Below, piece by piece: positions 1 to 9,448 of a stretch of DNA of 64,000 nucleotides. The translations under genes and the position numbers were made by a program. The first letter of the stretch is position 1, and each line of letters opens with the position of its first letter. Under the pieces are notes generated by a model. It had not been told where the DNA came from. It ran no database searches and saw only the letters and a list, made by a program, of their open reading frames with translations. Source of the stretch: Variovorax sp. V93 (GTDB lineage Bacteria > Pseudomonadota > Gammaproteobacteria > Burkholderiales > Burkholderiaceae_C); contig NZ_AP028669.1 in assembly GCF_041154485.1 (NCBI RefSeq), positions 1,550,001 through 1,614,000 of the forward strand. The letters are read 5' to 3'.

Positions 1-1
1 A

Positions 2-415
2 CGCATGGTGGCACTGCGCGGCGATCTGTCGCTGGCGCGCGGCTGGCTGCTGCCGGCCTGGGAGCGCATGGTGTCGCAGCCCCGGGGCCTGGGCGATATG
101 CTGCGCGTCAAGATGGCGCGCGCGCTCGAGGCGGGGCTCGATTCGGTGGATGCCGACTGGCTGGCCCGCATCGAAACGGCGCAGCGCAACAACCCGCGCG
201 ACCCCAACCTGCAGTACCTCGCGGGCATGGCCTGCATGAAGCGCCAGCTCTGGGGCAAGGCCCAGCAACTGCTGATGCAGGCCGGCCTGGGCCTGCAGGA
301 CACGGAGCTTTACCGGCGCGCCTGGCTGGCACTGGCCGAACTGGCCGAAACGCGCGGCGACGAAGAGCAGGCCGCAGCGGCCTGGAAGCGCGCGGCGCAG
401 ACCGAGAAGGTCTGA
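2..415 (+). CDS. hemY: HemY, C-terminal part (gene runs off the left edge)
   Basis: This is the last 137 codons of a protein resembling HemY, a TPR-containing inner-membrane protein encoded with haem biosynthesis genes in many proteobacteria; its biochemical role is not settled. The frame is open from the first base and ends at TGA 413-415, so the start and the membrane segments lie outside the window. The visible part is helical and TPR-like, with stretches such as MKRQLWGKAQQLLMQA and AWLALAELAETRGDEEQA, which fit the helix pairs near the HemY C-terminus. It converges with rne, and a hairpin at 474-496 separates the two. The family call rests on this repeat pattern; a generic TPR protein is the alternative. 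Confidence 0.75.
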   Translation, partial: RMVALRGDLSLARGWLLPAWERMVSQPRGLGDMLRVKMARALEAGLDSVDADWLARIETAQRNNPRDPNLQYLAGMACMKRQLWGKAQQLLMQAGLGLQDTELYRRAWLALAELAETRGDEEQAAAAWKRAAQTEKV

Positions 416-468
416 CCGGCAATCGGTCCCGCGCTGCGGCGCTTGCTGCTCTCTCTTGCATTCCCCAT

Positions 469-496
469 AAAAAAACGGCGCCGATGTGGCGCCGTT
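469..496 (-). terminator. Intrinsic terminator of rne, possibly bidirectional
   Basis: A perfect 9-bp inverted repeat AACGGCGCC (474-482) / GGCGCCGTT (488-496) has a 5-base loop. On the minus strand it is followed directly by seven T (A-run 469-475 on plus), the classic intrinsic terminator for rne reading leftwards. On the plus strand it is followed by TTCTTCATT, so it may also stop hemY transcripts. A second GC-rich hairpin, CCCGGGCC/GGCCCGGG at 507-526, lies between it and the rne stop codon. Confidence 0.85.
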
Positions 497-531
497 CTTC
501 ATTGTTCCCGGGCCCTCGGGCCCGGGCTTCT

Positions 532-3500
532 TCAGTTCACGCCTTGCGCGTCGGAAGGCGCCTTTTCGAACGGCAGCGTCATCGCGCCGAGCTCGCGGCG
601 GGTTTCAACCAGCACCAGCGGACCGTCGTCGAGCACGATCGCGGGCGGGCGCTCGCGCGGCACATGCACCGGCTTCGGCTCGGCCGCGATCGCTGCGCGG
701 GCCTGTGCAATGCGCTCGGCGTCCGAGTTCACCCATTGCAGGCCCGAGCTCTCGGCGATCTGCGCGAGTTCGGTCAGCGGCAGTTCGAAGGGTTGCACCT
801 TCGGCAGTGCACGGCCATTGGCCGCGGGCTTGCTGCTGCTCTCGACGGCGACAGGCACCGCCGCGACTGCAGCGACCGCGACCGCGGGAGTTGCGGGAGC
901 GGCAGGAGCTGCTGCGGCCGGGCGATCGAAGTAGCTCCGCGGTGCCGGTTCGCGTGCTTCTGCTTCGGGCACTGCGGTGCGTTCGGCCATTGCGAGCGGC
1001 TGGGCCGGCTGGCGTGCCGGTGCTTCGCCGGCCTCGGCGTTGTCGGCCGATGCGCCGGCCACGCCGGTTTCGCTGTCGTCGCGCGGACCGCGCTCGCGGC
1101 GATCCCGGCCGTAGCGGTCGCGCGAACGGCCGCGGCGCTCTTCGCCTTCGCGGCGCGGTGCCTGCTGCTCGCCGGTACCGGCTTCGCCTTCATTGGCCGG
1201 TGCCATTTCGGCGGCTTCGGCAATGCGGATGTCCGCTTCGTCGAGATTGGCCGGGGCCTCGCCGTTGGCGAAACGCGGCTGGCCTTCGCTGCGGCGCTCG
1301 CGGCGGCCGTCGTTGCGCTCGCCTCGCGGTGCGCGTTCTTCGCGGCCGCCGCGCGGCGCACGTTCGGCTTGCGCGCCGTCCTGCGGGGCGACGTTGTCGC
1401 CGCCGGATGCGTCGCGCGGTGCATCGTTGCCATTGCGCTCGCCGCGCTCGGCCCGCTCGCCACGTTCACCGCGCTCACCGCGTTCCCGGCGTTCGCCGCG
1501 TGCGCGCGGCGCGCGTTCTGCCGGCGCATTGCCTTCATCGCCAGCGGGTGCGCCCGATGCCGGTTGCTGCGCTTCGAGGTTGCCGTCGACCAGTTCGGCC
1601 GATGCCGGCCGTGCCTCGCGGCCTTCGCCTTCGCGGCGCTCGCCGCGGCCACCGCGGCGCTGTTCGCCGTCGCGCGGGCCGCGTGCTTCACGGGGCTCGC
1701 GAGGTTCGCGGAGCTCGCGCGGCTCGCGTTGTTCGCGCGGCTGGGCGGCTTCGCTGCGGATCTCGCTGCCGCGTCCTTCACGGCGCTCGCCTCCGCGGCC
1801 ACCGCGGCGTTCGCCGTCGCGGCCACCGGAGCGGCTGCCGTTTTCACCGCGGCCTTCGCCGCCGCGGCCACCGCGGCGCTGTTCGCCATCGCGGGCGCCG
1901 CGCGCTTCGCCGTCGCGGCCCGGGCGGCCGCCATCACGGCGCGTGGGCTTCGGAGGCTCGACCGGGATCACGGCCGGCGCGGGCGCCGGTGCCGGCGTGC
2001 CGCCGAACCAGCTCTTGATGCGGGCGAAGAAGCCGGTCTCGGCCGGTGCCGGTGCGCTTGCGACGGGGGGCGCAACCGGTGCCGGGGCCACGGCGGCCGG
2101 GGCACGCGCCGGTTCGGGCCGGGGCGGCACCACGGGCGCGGGCGCATCGGGCAGCACGCCCTTGATGACCGGCGTCTGCTTGTTGGTGGGCTCCTGCGAG
2201 CGGCGCGTGACCGAGGTCGGGTCCTCGATCTCGTCGGCCATCTTGTAGCTGGCTTCGATGTGGTCCAGGCGCGGATCGTCGTGCTTCAGGCGCTCGAGCT
2301 TGTAGTTCGGCGTTTCGAGCGTCTTGTTCGGCACCATCAGCACGGTGACGCGTTGCTTGAGCTCGATCTTGGCGATCTCGGGGCGCTTTTCGTTCAGCAG
2401 GAACGAGGCCACTTCGACCGGCACCTGCACGTGCACGGCAGCCGTGTTGTCCTTCAGGCACTCTTCCTGGATGATGCGCAGGATCTGCAGCGCGCTCGAT
2501 TCGGTGTCGCGGATGTGGCCCGAGCCGCCGCAGCGCGGGCAGGGGATCGACGAGCCTTCGCTGAGCGCCGGCTTCAGGCGCTGGCGGCTCATTTCCATCA
2601 GGCCGAACTTGCTGATCGAGCCGAACTGCACGCGGGCGCGGTCTTGCCGCAGCGCGTCGCGCAGGCGGCTTTCGACTTCGCGGCGGTTCTTCGACTCGTC
2701 CATGTCGATGAAGTCGATGACGATCAGGCCGCCCAGGTCGCGCAGGCGCATCTGGCGGGCCACTTCGTCGGCGGCTTCGAGGTTGGTGCGCGTGGCGGTT
2801 TCCTCGATGTCGCCGCCCTTGATGGCGCGCGCCGAGTTCACGTCGACCGAGACCAGCGCCTCGGTGTGGTCGATCACGATGGCGCCGCCCGAGGGCAGCT
2901 GCACGGTGCGCGCATAGGCGGATTCGATCTGGTGCTCGATCTGGAAGCGGCTGAACAGCGCCGCGTCGTCGCGGTAGCGCTTCACGCGGGCGGCATGCTC
3001 GGGCATGACGTGCGCCATGAACTGCTGCGCCTGCTCGTAGATGTCGTCGGTGTCGATCAGGATGTCGCCGATGTCGTGATTGAAGTAGTCACGGATGGCG
3101 CGGATGACGAGCGAGGATTCCTGGTAGATCAGGAAGGCGCCCTTGCCGCCCTTGGCCGCGCCGTCGATGGCGCTCCAGAGCTTGAGCAGGTAGTTCAGGT
3201 CCCACTGGAGCTCGGGCGCCGAGCGGCCGATGCCGGCGGTGCGCGCGATGATGCTCATGCCCTTGGGGTACTCGAGCTGGTCCATCGCCTCCTTGAGTTC
3301 GGCGCGGTCGTCGCCCTCGATGCGCCGGCTCACGCCGCCGCCGCGCGGGTTGTTGGGCATCAGCACCACATAGCGCCCGGCCAGCGAAATGAAGGTGGTG
3401 AGGGCCGCGCCCTTGTTGCCGCGTTCTTCCTTCTCGACCTGGACGACCAGCTCCTGGCCTTCCTTGATGACGTCCTGGATGCGCGCCTGGTTGGCGGAAA

Positions 3501-3744
3501 CGCCTTCGGCGAAGTATTGCTTGGAGATTTCCTTGAACGGCAGGAAGCCGTGGCGGTCTTCGCCGTAGTCGACGAAACAGGCTTCGAGCGAAGGCTCGAC
3601 GCGCGTCACGACGGCCTTGTAGATGTTGCCCTTGCGCTGTTCGCGCCCTTCGATCTCGATTTCGTAGTCGAGGAGCTTTTGCCCGTCGACGATGGCCAGG
3701 CGGCGTTCTTCGGCCTGCGTGGCATTGATCAGCATCCGCTTCAT
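532..3744 (-). CDS. rne: Ribonuclease E
   Basis: Endoribonuclease E (1070 aa), the main initiator of mRNA decay and a processor of rRNA and tRNA precursors; it acts at the inner membrane as degradosome scaffold. The N-terminal half is the conserved catalytic core: S1 RNA-binding segment about residues 36-120, catalytic aspartates D301 (SVDVNS) and D344 (VIDFIDM), and the zinc-link CPRCGGSG at 402-409. Residues from about 560 to 1000 are low-complexity and rich in Arg, Gly, Glu, Pro and Ala with RGE/RGG-type repeats, as expected for a disordered scaffold. The extreme C-terminus (after about 1000) is again ordered-looking. Start ATG at 3744 has AAGGA upstream. E. coli RNase E is of similar length (1061 aa). 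Confidence 0.96.
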   Translation of the reverse strand: MKRMLINATQAEERRLAIVDGQKLLDYEIEIEGREQRKGNIYKAVVTRVEPSLEACFVDYGEDRHGFLPFKEISKQYFAEGVSANQARIQDVIKEGQELVVQVEKEERGNKGAALTTFISLAGRYVVLMPNNPRGGGVSRRIEGDDRAELKEAMDQLEYPKGMSIIARTAGIGRSAPELQWDLNYLLKLWSAIDGAAKGGKGAFLIYQESSLVIRAIRDYFNHDIGDILIDTDDIYEQAQQFMAHVMPEHAARVKRYRDDAALFSRFQIEHQIESAYARTVQLPSGGAIVIDHTEALVSVDVNSARAIKGGDIEETATRTNLEAADEVARQMRLRDLGGLIVIDFIDMDESKNRREVESRLRDALRQDRARVQFGSISKFGLMEMSRQRLKPALSEGSSIPCPRCGGSGHIRDTESSALQILRIIQEECLKDNTAAVHVQVPVEVASFLLNEKRPEIAKIELKQRVTVLMVPNKTLETPNYKLERLKHDDPRLDHIEASYKMADEIEDPTSVTRRSQEPTNKQTPVIKGVLPDAPAPVVPPRPEPARAPAAVAPAPVAPPVASAPAPAETGFFARIKSWFGGTPAPAPAPAVIPVEPPKPTRRDGGRPGRDGEARGARDGEQRRGGRGGEGRGENGSRSGGRDGERRGGRGGERREGRGSEIRSEAAQPREQREPRELREPREPREARGPRDGEQRRGGRGERREGEGREARPASAELVDGNLEAQQPASGAPAGDEGNAPAERAPRARGERRERGERGERGERAERGERNGNDAPRDASGGDNVAPQDGAQAERAPRGGREERAPRGERNDGRRERRSEGQPRFANGEAPANLDEADIRIAEAAEMAPANEGEAGTGEQQAPRREGEERRGRSRDRYGRDRRERGPRDDSETGVAGASADNAEAGEAPARQPAQPLAMAERTAVPEAEAREPAPRSYFDRPAAAAPAAPATPAVAVAAVAAVPVAVESSSKPAANGRALPKVQPFELPLTELAQIAESSGLQWVNSDAERIAQARAAIAAEPKPVHVPRERPPAIVLDDGPLVLVETRRELGAMTLPFEKAPSDAQGVN

Positions 3745-4303
3745 GATGCGTTGTCCTTATATGTATCGTTCTACCGGCCCATGACGGGCCAACGATGCAC
3801 GGACGACGCCCGCGAAACGAGGGGAATTGCCGCTTGGCCCCGGATGTTGTCGCTGCCGCGCCGAGCGCGGACAGGCCTCTTGAGCGTCAGCTCAGGAAGA
3901 CAACCGGGGTGGGGGCGCGTGGATGGGCGCGAGCCAGGTTCGGTGTTGAGCAGCTATCTTATTGATAGCTGGTTGCGCAATGGTGGCGCGCGGTGCGGAT
4001 GACTCAATGCCTGAGGCCGCTGGCAGAAGCCAGGTGGGCCAGCGCAGGCACATTTGAATCAGCAGCATCAACACAAGGGACTCGCTTCGATCCGCCGGCA
4101 GCTTGGAAGCTGCAGGCTGGGTATTCCGTATCGGTGTTTCGTGGGTGTCGGCTTGACTTGGGCGCCACGCCTGCCACTTTGCGCAATTGCGCGGGGTTTG
4201 CAGGTTCGGCGCCAAAGCGGCATCGACCTCGCAGCATGGTCCTGGGCGTTTGACTGCAGTGATCTAAACTTCTGTCTAATCAAGCACTTACACGACCGCG
4301 CTG
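3745..4303. other. Divergent non-coding region between rne and rluC
   Basis: This 559-base stretch has no credible gene. It should hold the rne 5' leader on minus and the rluC promoter on plus. Visible items are the rne ribosome-binding site (AAGGACAAC before ATCATG), a small hairpin GGCCC/GGGCC at 3776-3790 that would lie 30-45 bases upstream of the rne start codon, a short palindromic repeat at 3953-3969, and a weak plus-strand promoter candidate TTGACT (4250-4255), 19 bases, TCTAAT (4275-4280) upstream of rluC. Long structured leaders used for autoregulation are known for rne in E. coli; whether this one works that way is inference. Confidence 0.5.
3953..3969. repeat. Short ATAGC-type palindromic repeat, copy 1
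   Basis: GCTATC-TTATT-GATAGC is a 6-bp inverted repeat around an AT-rich 5-base loop. A related sequence GCTATTTGATCGATAG occurs in the same orientation at 16705-16720, and more degenerate relatives at 25547-25563 and 33011-33027. The AT-rich centre stands out against the GC-rich surroundings. I recall similar short elements scattered through Comamonadaceae genomes, but have not checked. Confidence 0.5.
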
Positions 4304-5416
4304 GTGAAAAACATTATAGGTGCGAAGCGAAGCCCCGCGGCCGCTCCAAATCCCGCAGTTCCAGACTCCGCAGTCCAAGACGCTGCGGCGGAGGCTGGCG
4401 CGCCGCATGCGGCCATCAGATTCATCACCGTCGATGCGGAATCCGCGGGCCAGCGGCTCGACAACTTCCTGTTCCGCCACCTGAAGGGCGTGCCCAAGAC
4501 GCATGTCTACCGGATCATCCGGTCGGGCGAGGTGCGCATCAACAAGGGGCGGGTGCAGGCCGAGACCCGCATCGAAGCCGGCGACGTGCTGCGGCTGCCT
4601 CCCATACGGATATCACCGCGGGCCGAAGAGGGCGCCGCGCCGCCCGCGCCGGCGCGCGAATTCCCGGTGCTGCTGGAGGACGACGCGGTGCTGGCCATCG
4701 ACAAGCCCGCCGGCGTGGCCGTGCACGGCGGCAGCGGCGTGAGCTTTGGCGTGATCGAGCAGCTGCGGACGGCGCGCCCGGGCGCCAAGTTCCTCGAACT
4801 GGTGCACCGGCTCGACCGCGAGACCTCGGGCATCCTGCTGGTGGCCAAGAAGCGCAGCGCGCTCGTGGCGCTGCAGGATCAGTTCCGCGAACGCGAGACC
4901 GGCAAGACCTACCTTGCGCTGGTCGAGGGCGCCTGGCCTGCCAACAAGAAGGTGCTCGATGCGCCGCTCGCCAAGTACCTGCTGCCGGGCGACGGCGCGG
5001 GCGCCGGCGAACGCCGCGTGCGGGTGGTCGCCAAGGACCATCCCGATGCCATGCGGGCCGTGACGCTGGTGCGCGTGCTGGCGCGGCTCACGCTGCCGGG
5101 CGACGCCGCGCCGCTGTCGCTGCTGGCGGTCACCATCAAGACCGGCCGCACCCACCAGATCCGCGTGCACCTTGCATCGGCCGGCCATGCCATCGCGGGC
5201 GACGACAAATACGGCAACTTCGAGCGCCAGCGCGTGTTGCAAAAGCTCGGCCTCAGGCGCATGTTCCTGCATGCCTGGCGACTGCAGTTCACCCACCCCG
5301 CCACGGGCGAGCGCGTGGCGCTGCAGGCCGGCCTGCCGCCCGAGCTGCAAGCGTTGATGCCGCCCCAGGCGATCGAAGCGCTTGCCCAACATCCCACTCC
5401 CACGGCCAATGACTGA
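4304..5416 (+). CDS. rluC: 23S rRNA pseudouridine synthase, RluC type
   Basis: RluA-family pseudouridine synthase (370 aa), which in the RluC branch isomerises uridines 955, 2504 and 2580 of 23S rRNA. An S4 RNA-binding domain spans about residues 46-100 (QRLDNFLFRHL), followed by the catalytic domain with the signature HRLDRETSGILL, where D171 is the catalytic aspartate, and the late family motif GRTHQIRVHL. The start is GTG 4304 (KNIIGAKRS follows); no stronger upstream start exists. The first 35 residues are Ala/Pro-rich and not part of a domain. The stop overlaps the start of the next gene by 8 bases. The location divergent from rne, as in many proteobacteria, favours RluC over RluB/D paralogues. 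Confidence 0.92.
   Translation: MKNIIGAKRSPAAAPNPAVPDSAVQDAAAEAGAPHAAIRFITVDAESAGQRLDNFLFRHLKGVPKTHVYRIIRSGEVRINKGRVQAETRIEAGDVLRLPPIRISPRAEEGAAPPAPAREFPVLLEDDAVLAIDKPAGVAVHGGSGVSFGVIEQLRTARPGAKFLELVHRLDRETSGILLVAKKRSALVALQDQFRERETGKTYLALVEGAWPANKKVLDAPLAKYLLPGDGAGAGERRVRVVAKDHPDAMRAVTLVRVLARLTLPGDAAPLSLLAVTIKTGRTHQIRVHLASAGHAIAGDDKYGNFERQRVLQKLGLRRMFLHAWRLQFTHPATGERVALQAGLPPELQALMPPQAIEALAQHPTPTAND
4313..4318 (-). promoter_or_regulatory. Candidate -10 box of an rne promoter
   Basis: Read on the minus strand, CCTATAATG gives a perfect TATAAT at 4318-4313, inside the first codons of rluC. No good -35 hexamer is seen at 17 bases. If used, it would give rne a leader of about 560 bases. The perfect -10 hexamer is what is seen; its use is inferred. 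Confidence 0.35.
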
Positions 5417-6080
5417 TTCCTCCAGACCCCTGCGCTTCGACCTGATCGCCTTCGATTGGGACGGCACGCTCTACGACTCCACGCGGCTCATCGTGCGCTG
5501 CATCCAGGCGGCGGTGATCGACGTCGGCGGCGCCAAGCCGAGCGAGAACGACGCCGCATGGGTGATCGGCCTGGGCCTGGCCGAGGCCCTGGCGCGCGCC
5601 GCGCCCGATGTGCCGAAGGAAAAATACGCCGAGCTCGGTGCGCGCTACCGCTACCACTACCTGCAGCACCAGGACGACCTCGTGCTGTTCGACGGCGTGC
5701 TGCAGATGATCGACGCCCTGCGCGCGCGCGGCCACAAGCTCGCCGTGGCCACGGGCAAGTCGCGCCGCGGCTTGAACGAGGCGCTGAAGTCGGTCGCGCT
5801 GCGCGACCGCTTCGACGCCTCGCGCACCGCCGACGAAACCTTCGGCAAGCCGCACCCGCGCATGCTGCTCGAACTCATGGAGGAGCTCGAGGTGCCGCCC
5901 GAGCGCACCCTGATGATCGGCGACACCACGCACGACCTGCAGCTGGCGCTCAATGCCGGCTGCGCGAGCGTGGGCGTGAGCTATGGCGCGCACGAGCCCG
6001 AGAGCTTCGACGAACTGAAGCCGCTGTTCGTCGCCCACTCGGTGGCCAGCCTGGAGACATGGCTTCTCGCCAACGCCTGA
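5409..6080 (+). CDS. HAD-superfamily phosphatase, phosphoglycolate phosphatase-like
   Basis: A 223-aa HAD hydrolase of the Gph type. Motif I is FDWDGTLYDS with nucleophile D16 and acid/base D18; the cap domain follows, then the motif III region with Lys (FGKPHPRML) and motif IV MIGDTTHD with Mg-binding aspartates. Such enzymes dephosphorylate small phosphate esters; the true substrate cannot be read from the sequence. ATG 5409 is chosen because it overlaps the rluC stop by 8 bases; a TTG 27 bases upstream is possible but would add nine unconserved residues. It sits in a rluC-HAD-Rieske-S49 run that looks like one operon. Confidence 0.85.
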   Translation: MTDSSRPLRFDLIAFDWDGTLYDSTRLIVRCIQAAVIDVGGAKPSENDAAWVIGLGLAEALARAAPDVPKEKYAELGARYRYHYLQHQDDLVLFDGVLQMIDALRARGHKLAVATGKSRRGLNEALKSVALRDRFDASRTADETFGKPHPRMLLELMEELEVPPERTLMIGDTTHDLQLALNAGCASVGVSYGAHEPESFDELKPLFVAHSVASLETWLLANA

Positions 6081-6090
6081 AAATCGCGGC

Positions 6091-6462
6091 ATGAGCGAAG
6101 AACAGCGCATTCCCCTGTGCAATGCCGCGGAGCTGGTCGAAGGCGGCCGGGCCGTCCCTTTCGATGTGGTCTATGGCGGCGAGACCTGCCGGGCCTTCGC
6201 TGTGCGCTTCGAAGGGCAGCCGCATGCCTACCTCAACCGATGCAGCCACGTGGCCATGGAGCTGGATTTCCAGCCCGACCGCTTCTTCGACGACAGCGGC
6301 CAGTGGCTGCTCTGCGCCACCCACGGTGCGGTCTACCGGCCGGACACCGGCGAATGCGCCGGCGGCCCATGCCGCGGCGGGCTCGTGAAGATCGCCCTCA
6401 GCGAACGTGACGGCGTGGTGCACTGGCATACTGCCTGGAACCTCCATCCCCTGATTTTTTGA
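6091..6462 (+). CDS. Small Rieske [2Fe-2S] protein
   Basis: A 123-aa stand-alone Rieske domain. The cluster ligands are visible as C51-x-H53 (NRCSHV) and C75-x2-H78 (LLCATHGA). Nothing else is present, so it resembles ferredoxin-type Rieske proteins or the small NirD-like group rather than the large subunit of an oxygenase. Its redox partner is not evident from the neighbours, an HAD phosphatase upstream and an S49 peptidase 2 bases downstream. It begins 10 bases after the upstream stop, so it is very probably co-transcribed. Confidence 0.85.
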   Translation: MSEEQRIPLCNAAELVEGGRAVPFDVVYGGETCRAFAVRFEGQPHAYLNRCSHVAMELDFQPDRFFDDSGQWLLCATHGAVYRPDTGECAGGPCRGGLVKIALSERDGVVHWHTAWNLHPLIF

Positions 6463-6464
6463 CA

Positions 6465-7508
6465 ATGACCGACCCGAACCGCACGGAACCCGAAGGTTTT
6501 GATCCTTTTGAGCCGGCCACCCCCATTGCGTCCTCGCAGGGCGCGCCGAGAAACATGGCCAAAGACCCCACGCAGCGTCCCGGATGGGAGCGCGCAACGC
6601 TCGAGAAGCTCGCCTTCGCTTCGCTCAACGAGCAGAAGGCGGCGCGCCGCTGGAAGACCTTCACGCGCCTGTCGTGGCTCGCCTTCTTCATCTTCCTGGT
6701 CTGGCTGGCGATGTCGCGCAACGCGCCGAGCGCCGCCAAGACCACGGCCCACACGGCCGTGGTCGAGATCAAGGGCGAGATCGCCAACGGCGGCGACGCC
6801 AGCGCGGAATTCGTGGTGGCGGCCATGAAGACGGCCTTCGAGGACGAGGGTGCCAAGGGCATCGTGCTGCTCATCAATTCGCCCGGCGGAAGCCCCGTGC
6901 AGGCGGGCATCATTAGCGACGAGATCAAGCGCCTGAAGGCCAAGCACAAGAAGCCGATCTACGCGGTGGTCGAGGAAACCTGCGCCTCGGCCGCGTACTA
7001 CATCGCCGCCGCCACCGACAAGATCTTCGTCGACAAGGCCAGTATCGTCGGCAGCATCGGCGTGTTGATGGACGGCTTCGGCTTCACTGGCGTGATGGAA
7101 AAGGTCGGCGTCGAGCGCCGGTTGCTGACGGCCGGCGAGAACAAGGGTTTCCTCGACCCGTTCAGCCCGATGAGCGACGCGCAGCGCGCCCATGCCCAGG
7201 CCATGCTGAACCAGATCCACGCGCAGTTCATCAACGTGGTGAAAAGCGGGCGCGGCGACCGGCTCAAGCTCGACACCCCGGGGCTTTTCAGCGGCCTCTT
7301 CTGGAGCGGCGAACAGGCCGTCGAATTCGGCTTGGCCGACCAGCTGGGCAATGTCGACTTCGTAGCGCGCGAAGTCATCAAGGCCGAAGAGGTCACCGAC
7401 TACACCCGGCGCGACAACGTGGCCGAGAAACTTGCGAAGAAATTCGGCGCCGCCATGGGCGCGGCCACCGTCCGCTCGCTGCAGTCCGCCACGCCGGCGC
7501 TGCGCTGA
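6465..7508 (+). CDS. S49-family membrane serine protease (SppA/SohB-like)
   Basis: A 347-aa signal peptide peptidase-type protease. A single transmembrane segment lies at about residues 69-86 (LSWLAFFIFLVWLAMS) after a polar N-terminal tail, and the protease domain follows. The probable nucleophile is S175 in CASAAYYIA and the general base K227 in AGENKGFLDPF, in the Ser/Lys dyad arrangement of the family; the upstream LINSPGGS motif is also characteristic. Short SppA-type enzymes (about 36 kDa) clear signal-peptide remnants and membrane protein fragments. ATG 6465 is preferred over a TTG two codons earlier and lies 2 bases after the Rieske gene stop. Confidence 0.88.
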   Translation: MTDPNRTEPEGFDPFEPATPIASSQGAPRNMAKDPTQRPGWERATLEKLAFASLNEQKAARRWKTFTRLSWLAFFIFLVWLAMSRNAPSAAKTTAHTAVVEIKGEIANGGDASAEFVVAAMKTAFEDEGAKGIVLLINSPGGSPVQAGIISDEIKRLKAKHKKPIYAVVEETCASAAYYIAAATDKIFVDKASIVGSIGVLMDGFGFTGVMEKVGVERRLLTAGENKGFLDPFSPMSDAQRAHAQAMLNQIHAQFINVVKSGRGDRLKLDTPGLFSGLFWSGEQAVEFGLADQLGNVDFVAREVIKAEEVTDYTRRDNVAEKLAKKFGAAMGAATVRSLQSATPALR

Positions 7509-7526
7509 GGCCGGCGGCCAGTCGCT

Positions 7527-8681
7527 TCAAGACCGTTTGCCGTCCTCGCCCGTGAGGCGGGCCGAGGCCGCCAGCGCCGCGGCAAAGACCACGACCACAT
7601 AGAGCGCGGCCGTCAGCGAGCTGGCCCGCGCGAGCAGGCCGATCACCGCCGGGCCGGCCATGAAACCCAGGTAGGCCACGGCCGAGACGGCGGCAATGCC
7701 GATGGCGGGTTCAATGCCGGGCACGCGCGCCGAGGCGCCGAACAGGATCGGCACCACGTTCGCAAAACCGATGCCGACGCCCGCGAAGCCGAGCAGCGCG
7801 AGCCAGGGCAGGTCGGTCAGCAGCACCAGCGCCATGGCCGCGGCCGCCAGAATGCCGCTGCCGCGCAACAGTGCCGTCGGCGAGAAGCGCGCGCGCATGG
7901 CGTCGCCGCCGAACCGCGCCGCCGCCATGGCGGCGGAGAAGCTCGCGTAGGCCAGCGCGGCCTGCTTTTGCGGGCTGCCGAGTTCCTGCTGCATGTAGAG
8001 CACGCTCCAGTCGTAGATGGCGCCTTCCGCAATCAGGCCCAGCGCGGCGAGCACGCCAAGCACCGCCAGCGTGCCGCGGGGCAGCCGGAAGCGATGGTCC
8101 GCCGGGGCGGCATCGCTCGCGGCGGGCGGCCTGGGCAGCATGCGCGTCGACGCGACGGCAACCACCAGCACCATTGCCGCTGCCACCCACAGCAGATGCG
8201 CCTGCGCCCCGAGCCCGGCGGCCAGTGCCGCGCTGCCACTCGCGGCGCCGGCCATGCCACCCAGGCTGAACATGCCGTGCATGCCGCTCATCAGGGGCTT
8301 GCCACCGTGCAGCTCCAGCTGCGCCGCCTCGGTGTTGATGGCCACGTCGAACACGCTGGTCACCAGGCCGAAGACCGCCAGCAATGCCAAAAGGAAAAGA
8401 TAGCCCGGCATCGCGATCAGGCCGGCAAGCAGCAGGGCATAGACGCAGCCGCAGAGCGCGGCCATGCGCCGCGGGCCGTGGCGGCCGATCCAGCGGCCGG
8501 CGCTGGTCAGCCCGAACATCGCGCCGGCGCCGGCCGCGAGCAGGGCCAGCCCGAGCTCGGCTTCGTCGATGCCGTAGTGCGCCTTGACCGTCGGAACATG
8601 GACGCCCCAGGTCGCAAAGATGAATCCGGACGAAAAGAACTGCGCGCGCGAGGCCCAGCGCGTGCCGGCGGTCACCCCCAT
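7527..8681 (-). CDS. MFS transporter of unknown substrate
   Basis: A 384-aa major facilitator with about 12 predicted membrane spans. The loop between spans 2 and 3 carries the family motif in the form GRWIGRHGPRRM. The overall look (short loops, early FATWGVHVP stretch) resembles the YbjJ/fucose-permease-like branch, but no substrate can be assigned. Start ATG 8681 is placed two bases beyond the stop of the upstream methylase gene, so it is translationally linked to the yceF-methylase unit. It converges with the S49 peptidase gene, 18 bases apart, without an obvious T-tailed hairpin. Confidence 0.85.
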   Translation of the reverse strand: MGVTAGTRWASRAQFFSSGFIFATWGVHVPTVKAHYGIDEAELGLALLAAGAGAMFGLTSAGRWIGRHGPRRMAALCGCVYALLLAGLIAMPGYLFLLALLAVFGLVTSVFDVAINTEAAQLELHGGKPLMSGMHGMFSLGGMAGAASGSAALAAGLGAQAHLLWVAAAMVLVVAVASTRMLPRPPAASDAAPADHRFRLPRGTLAVLGVLAALGLIAEGAIYDWSVLYMQQELGSPQKQAALAYASFSAAMAAARFGGDAMRARFSPTALLRGSGILAAAAMALVLLTDLPWLALLGFAGVGIGFANVVPILFGASARVPGIEPAIGIAAVSAVAYLGFMAGPAVIGLLARASSLTAALYVVVVFAAALAASARLTGEDGKRS

Positions 8682-8683
8682 CG

Positions 8684-9448
8684 TCAACGCCCGATCGCGA
8701 ACACGGCCGGCAGGCGTTCGTCCAATGTGCCCGGCTGCGCCTTGGCGCGCCAGGATTTCACGGTTTCGCTGCGCACGTGGGCGCTGGCGAGCGTCAGGCC
8801 GCGTGCTACCGCGAGCCGGGTGTTGTGCTGCAGCGTTTGCACCAGCGCCTGAAGCAGCGCGGCGTTGCGGTAGGGCGTTTCGATGAACAGCTGCGTCTGG
8901 CCCGTCTTGAGCGCCAGCGCCTCGAGCTCGCGGATGCGCACCTGGCGCTCGCCGGCATCCTGCGGCAAGTAGCCGACGAAGGCGAAGTTCTGCCCGTTGA
9001 GGCCGCTCGCAGCCAGCGCCAGCAGCAGCGAGACGGGCCCGGTGAGCGGCACCACGGCAATGCCCAGGTCATGCGCGGCGCGCGCCACCGAGGAGCCGGG
9101 GTCGGCCACCGCCGGCATGCCGGCCTCACTCAGCAGGCCGACGTCGTGGCCTTCGAGCGCGGCGGCCAGCAACGGGCGGGCATCGAACTGCCCCGCGTGG
9201 TCGCCCTTCTTGTGCACCTCGCGCGGCAGTTCGCGGATGTCCTGCGCCTGCAGCGGCGCCGCCAGTGGCGCGACGGCATCGATCCGCTTCAGGTAGGCGC
9301 GGGCCGACTTGGCGTTCTCGCAGATCCAGTGGGTGATCCCGGCGGCGGCCTGGATCGTGCCCAGCGGCAGGGCGTCCTGCAGCGGCGCCTGGGTGTCGCA
9401 GCCGAAGTCGAGCGGCGCGGGAACGAGGTAGAGCTTGCCGTGCGTCAC
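8684..9448 (-). CDS. SAM-dependent methyltransferase, RsmI/tetrapyrrole-methylase fold
   Basis: A 254-aa SAM-dependent methylase of the RsmI (16S rRNA C1402 2'-O) superfamily. Visible hallmarks are the N-terminal strand GKLYLVPAPL, the EAGMPAVADPGS loop and LTGPVSLLLALAASGLNG, which correspond to the SAM-binding loops of the fold. It is shorter than E. coli RsmI (286 aa) and diverges after the core, so it may be a paralogue rather than RsmI itself. Start GTG 9448 overlaps the yceF stop (GTGA), indicating translational coupling. The target is unknown; rRNA is an inference from the family. Confidence 0.8.
   Translation of the reverse strand: MTHGKLYLVPAPLDFGCDTQAPLQDALPLGTIQAAAGITHWICENAKSARAYLKRIDAVAPLAAPLQAQDIRELPREVHKKGDHAGQFDARPLLAAALEGHDVGLLSEAGMPAVADPGSSVARAAHDLGIAVVPLTGPVSLLLALAASGLNGQNFAFVGYLPQDAGERQVRIRELEALALKTGQTQLFIETPYRNAALLQALVQTLQHNTRLAVARGLTLASAHVRSETVKSWRAKAQPGTLDERLPAVFAIGR

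Noticed and set aside
484..4002. Very long plus-strand open frame (about 1170 codons) opposite rne
   Set aside because: It is the antisense shadow of rne in a GC-rich genome, with Arg/Ala/Gly-rich, non-protein-like composition. The rne protein on the other strand is unmistakable.
4054..5412. Alternative plus-strand frame overlapping rluC
   Set aside because: Out of frame with rluC and rich in Arg, Gly and Ala; a GC-bias shadow.
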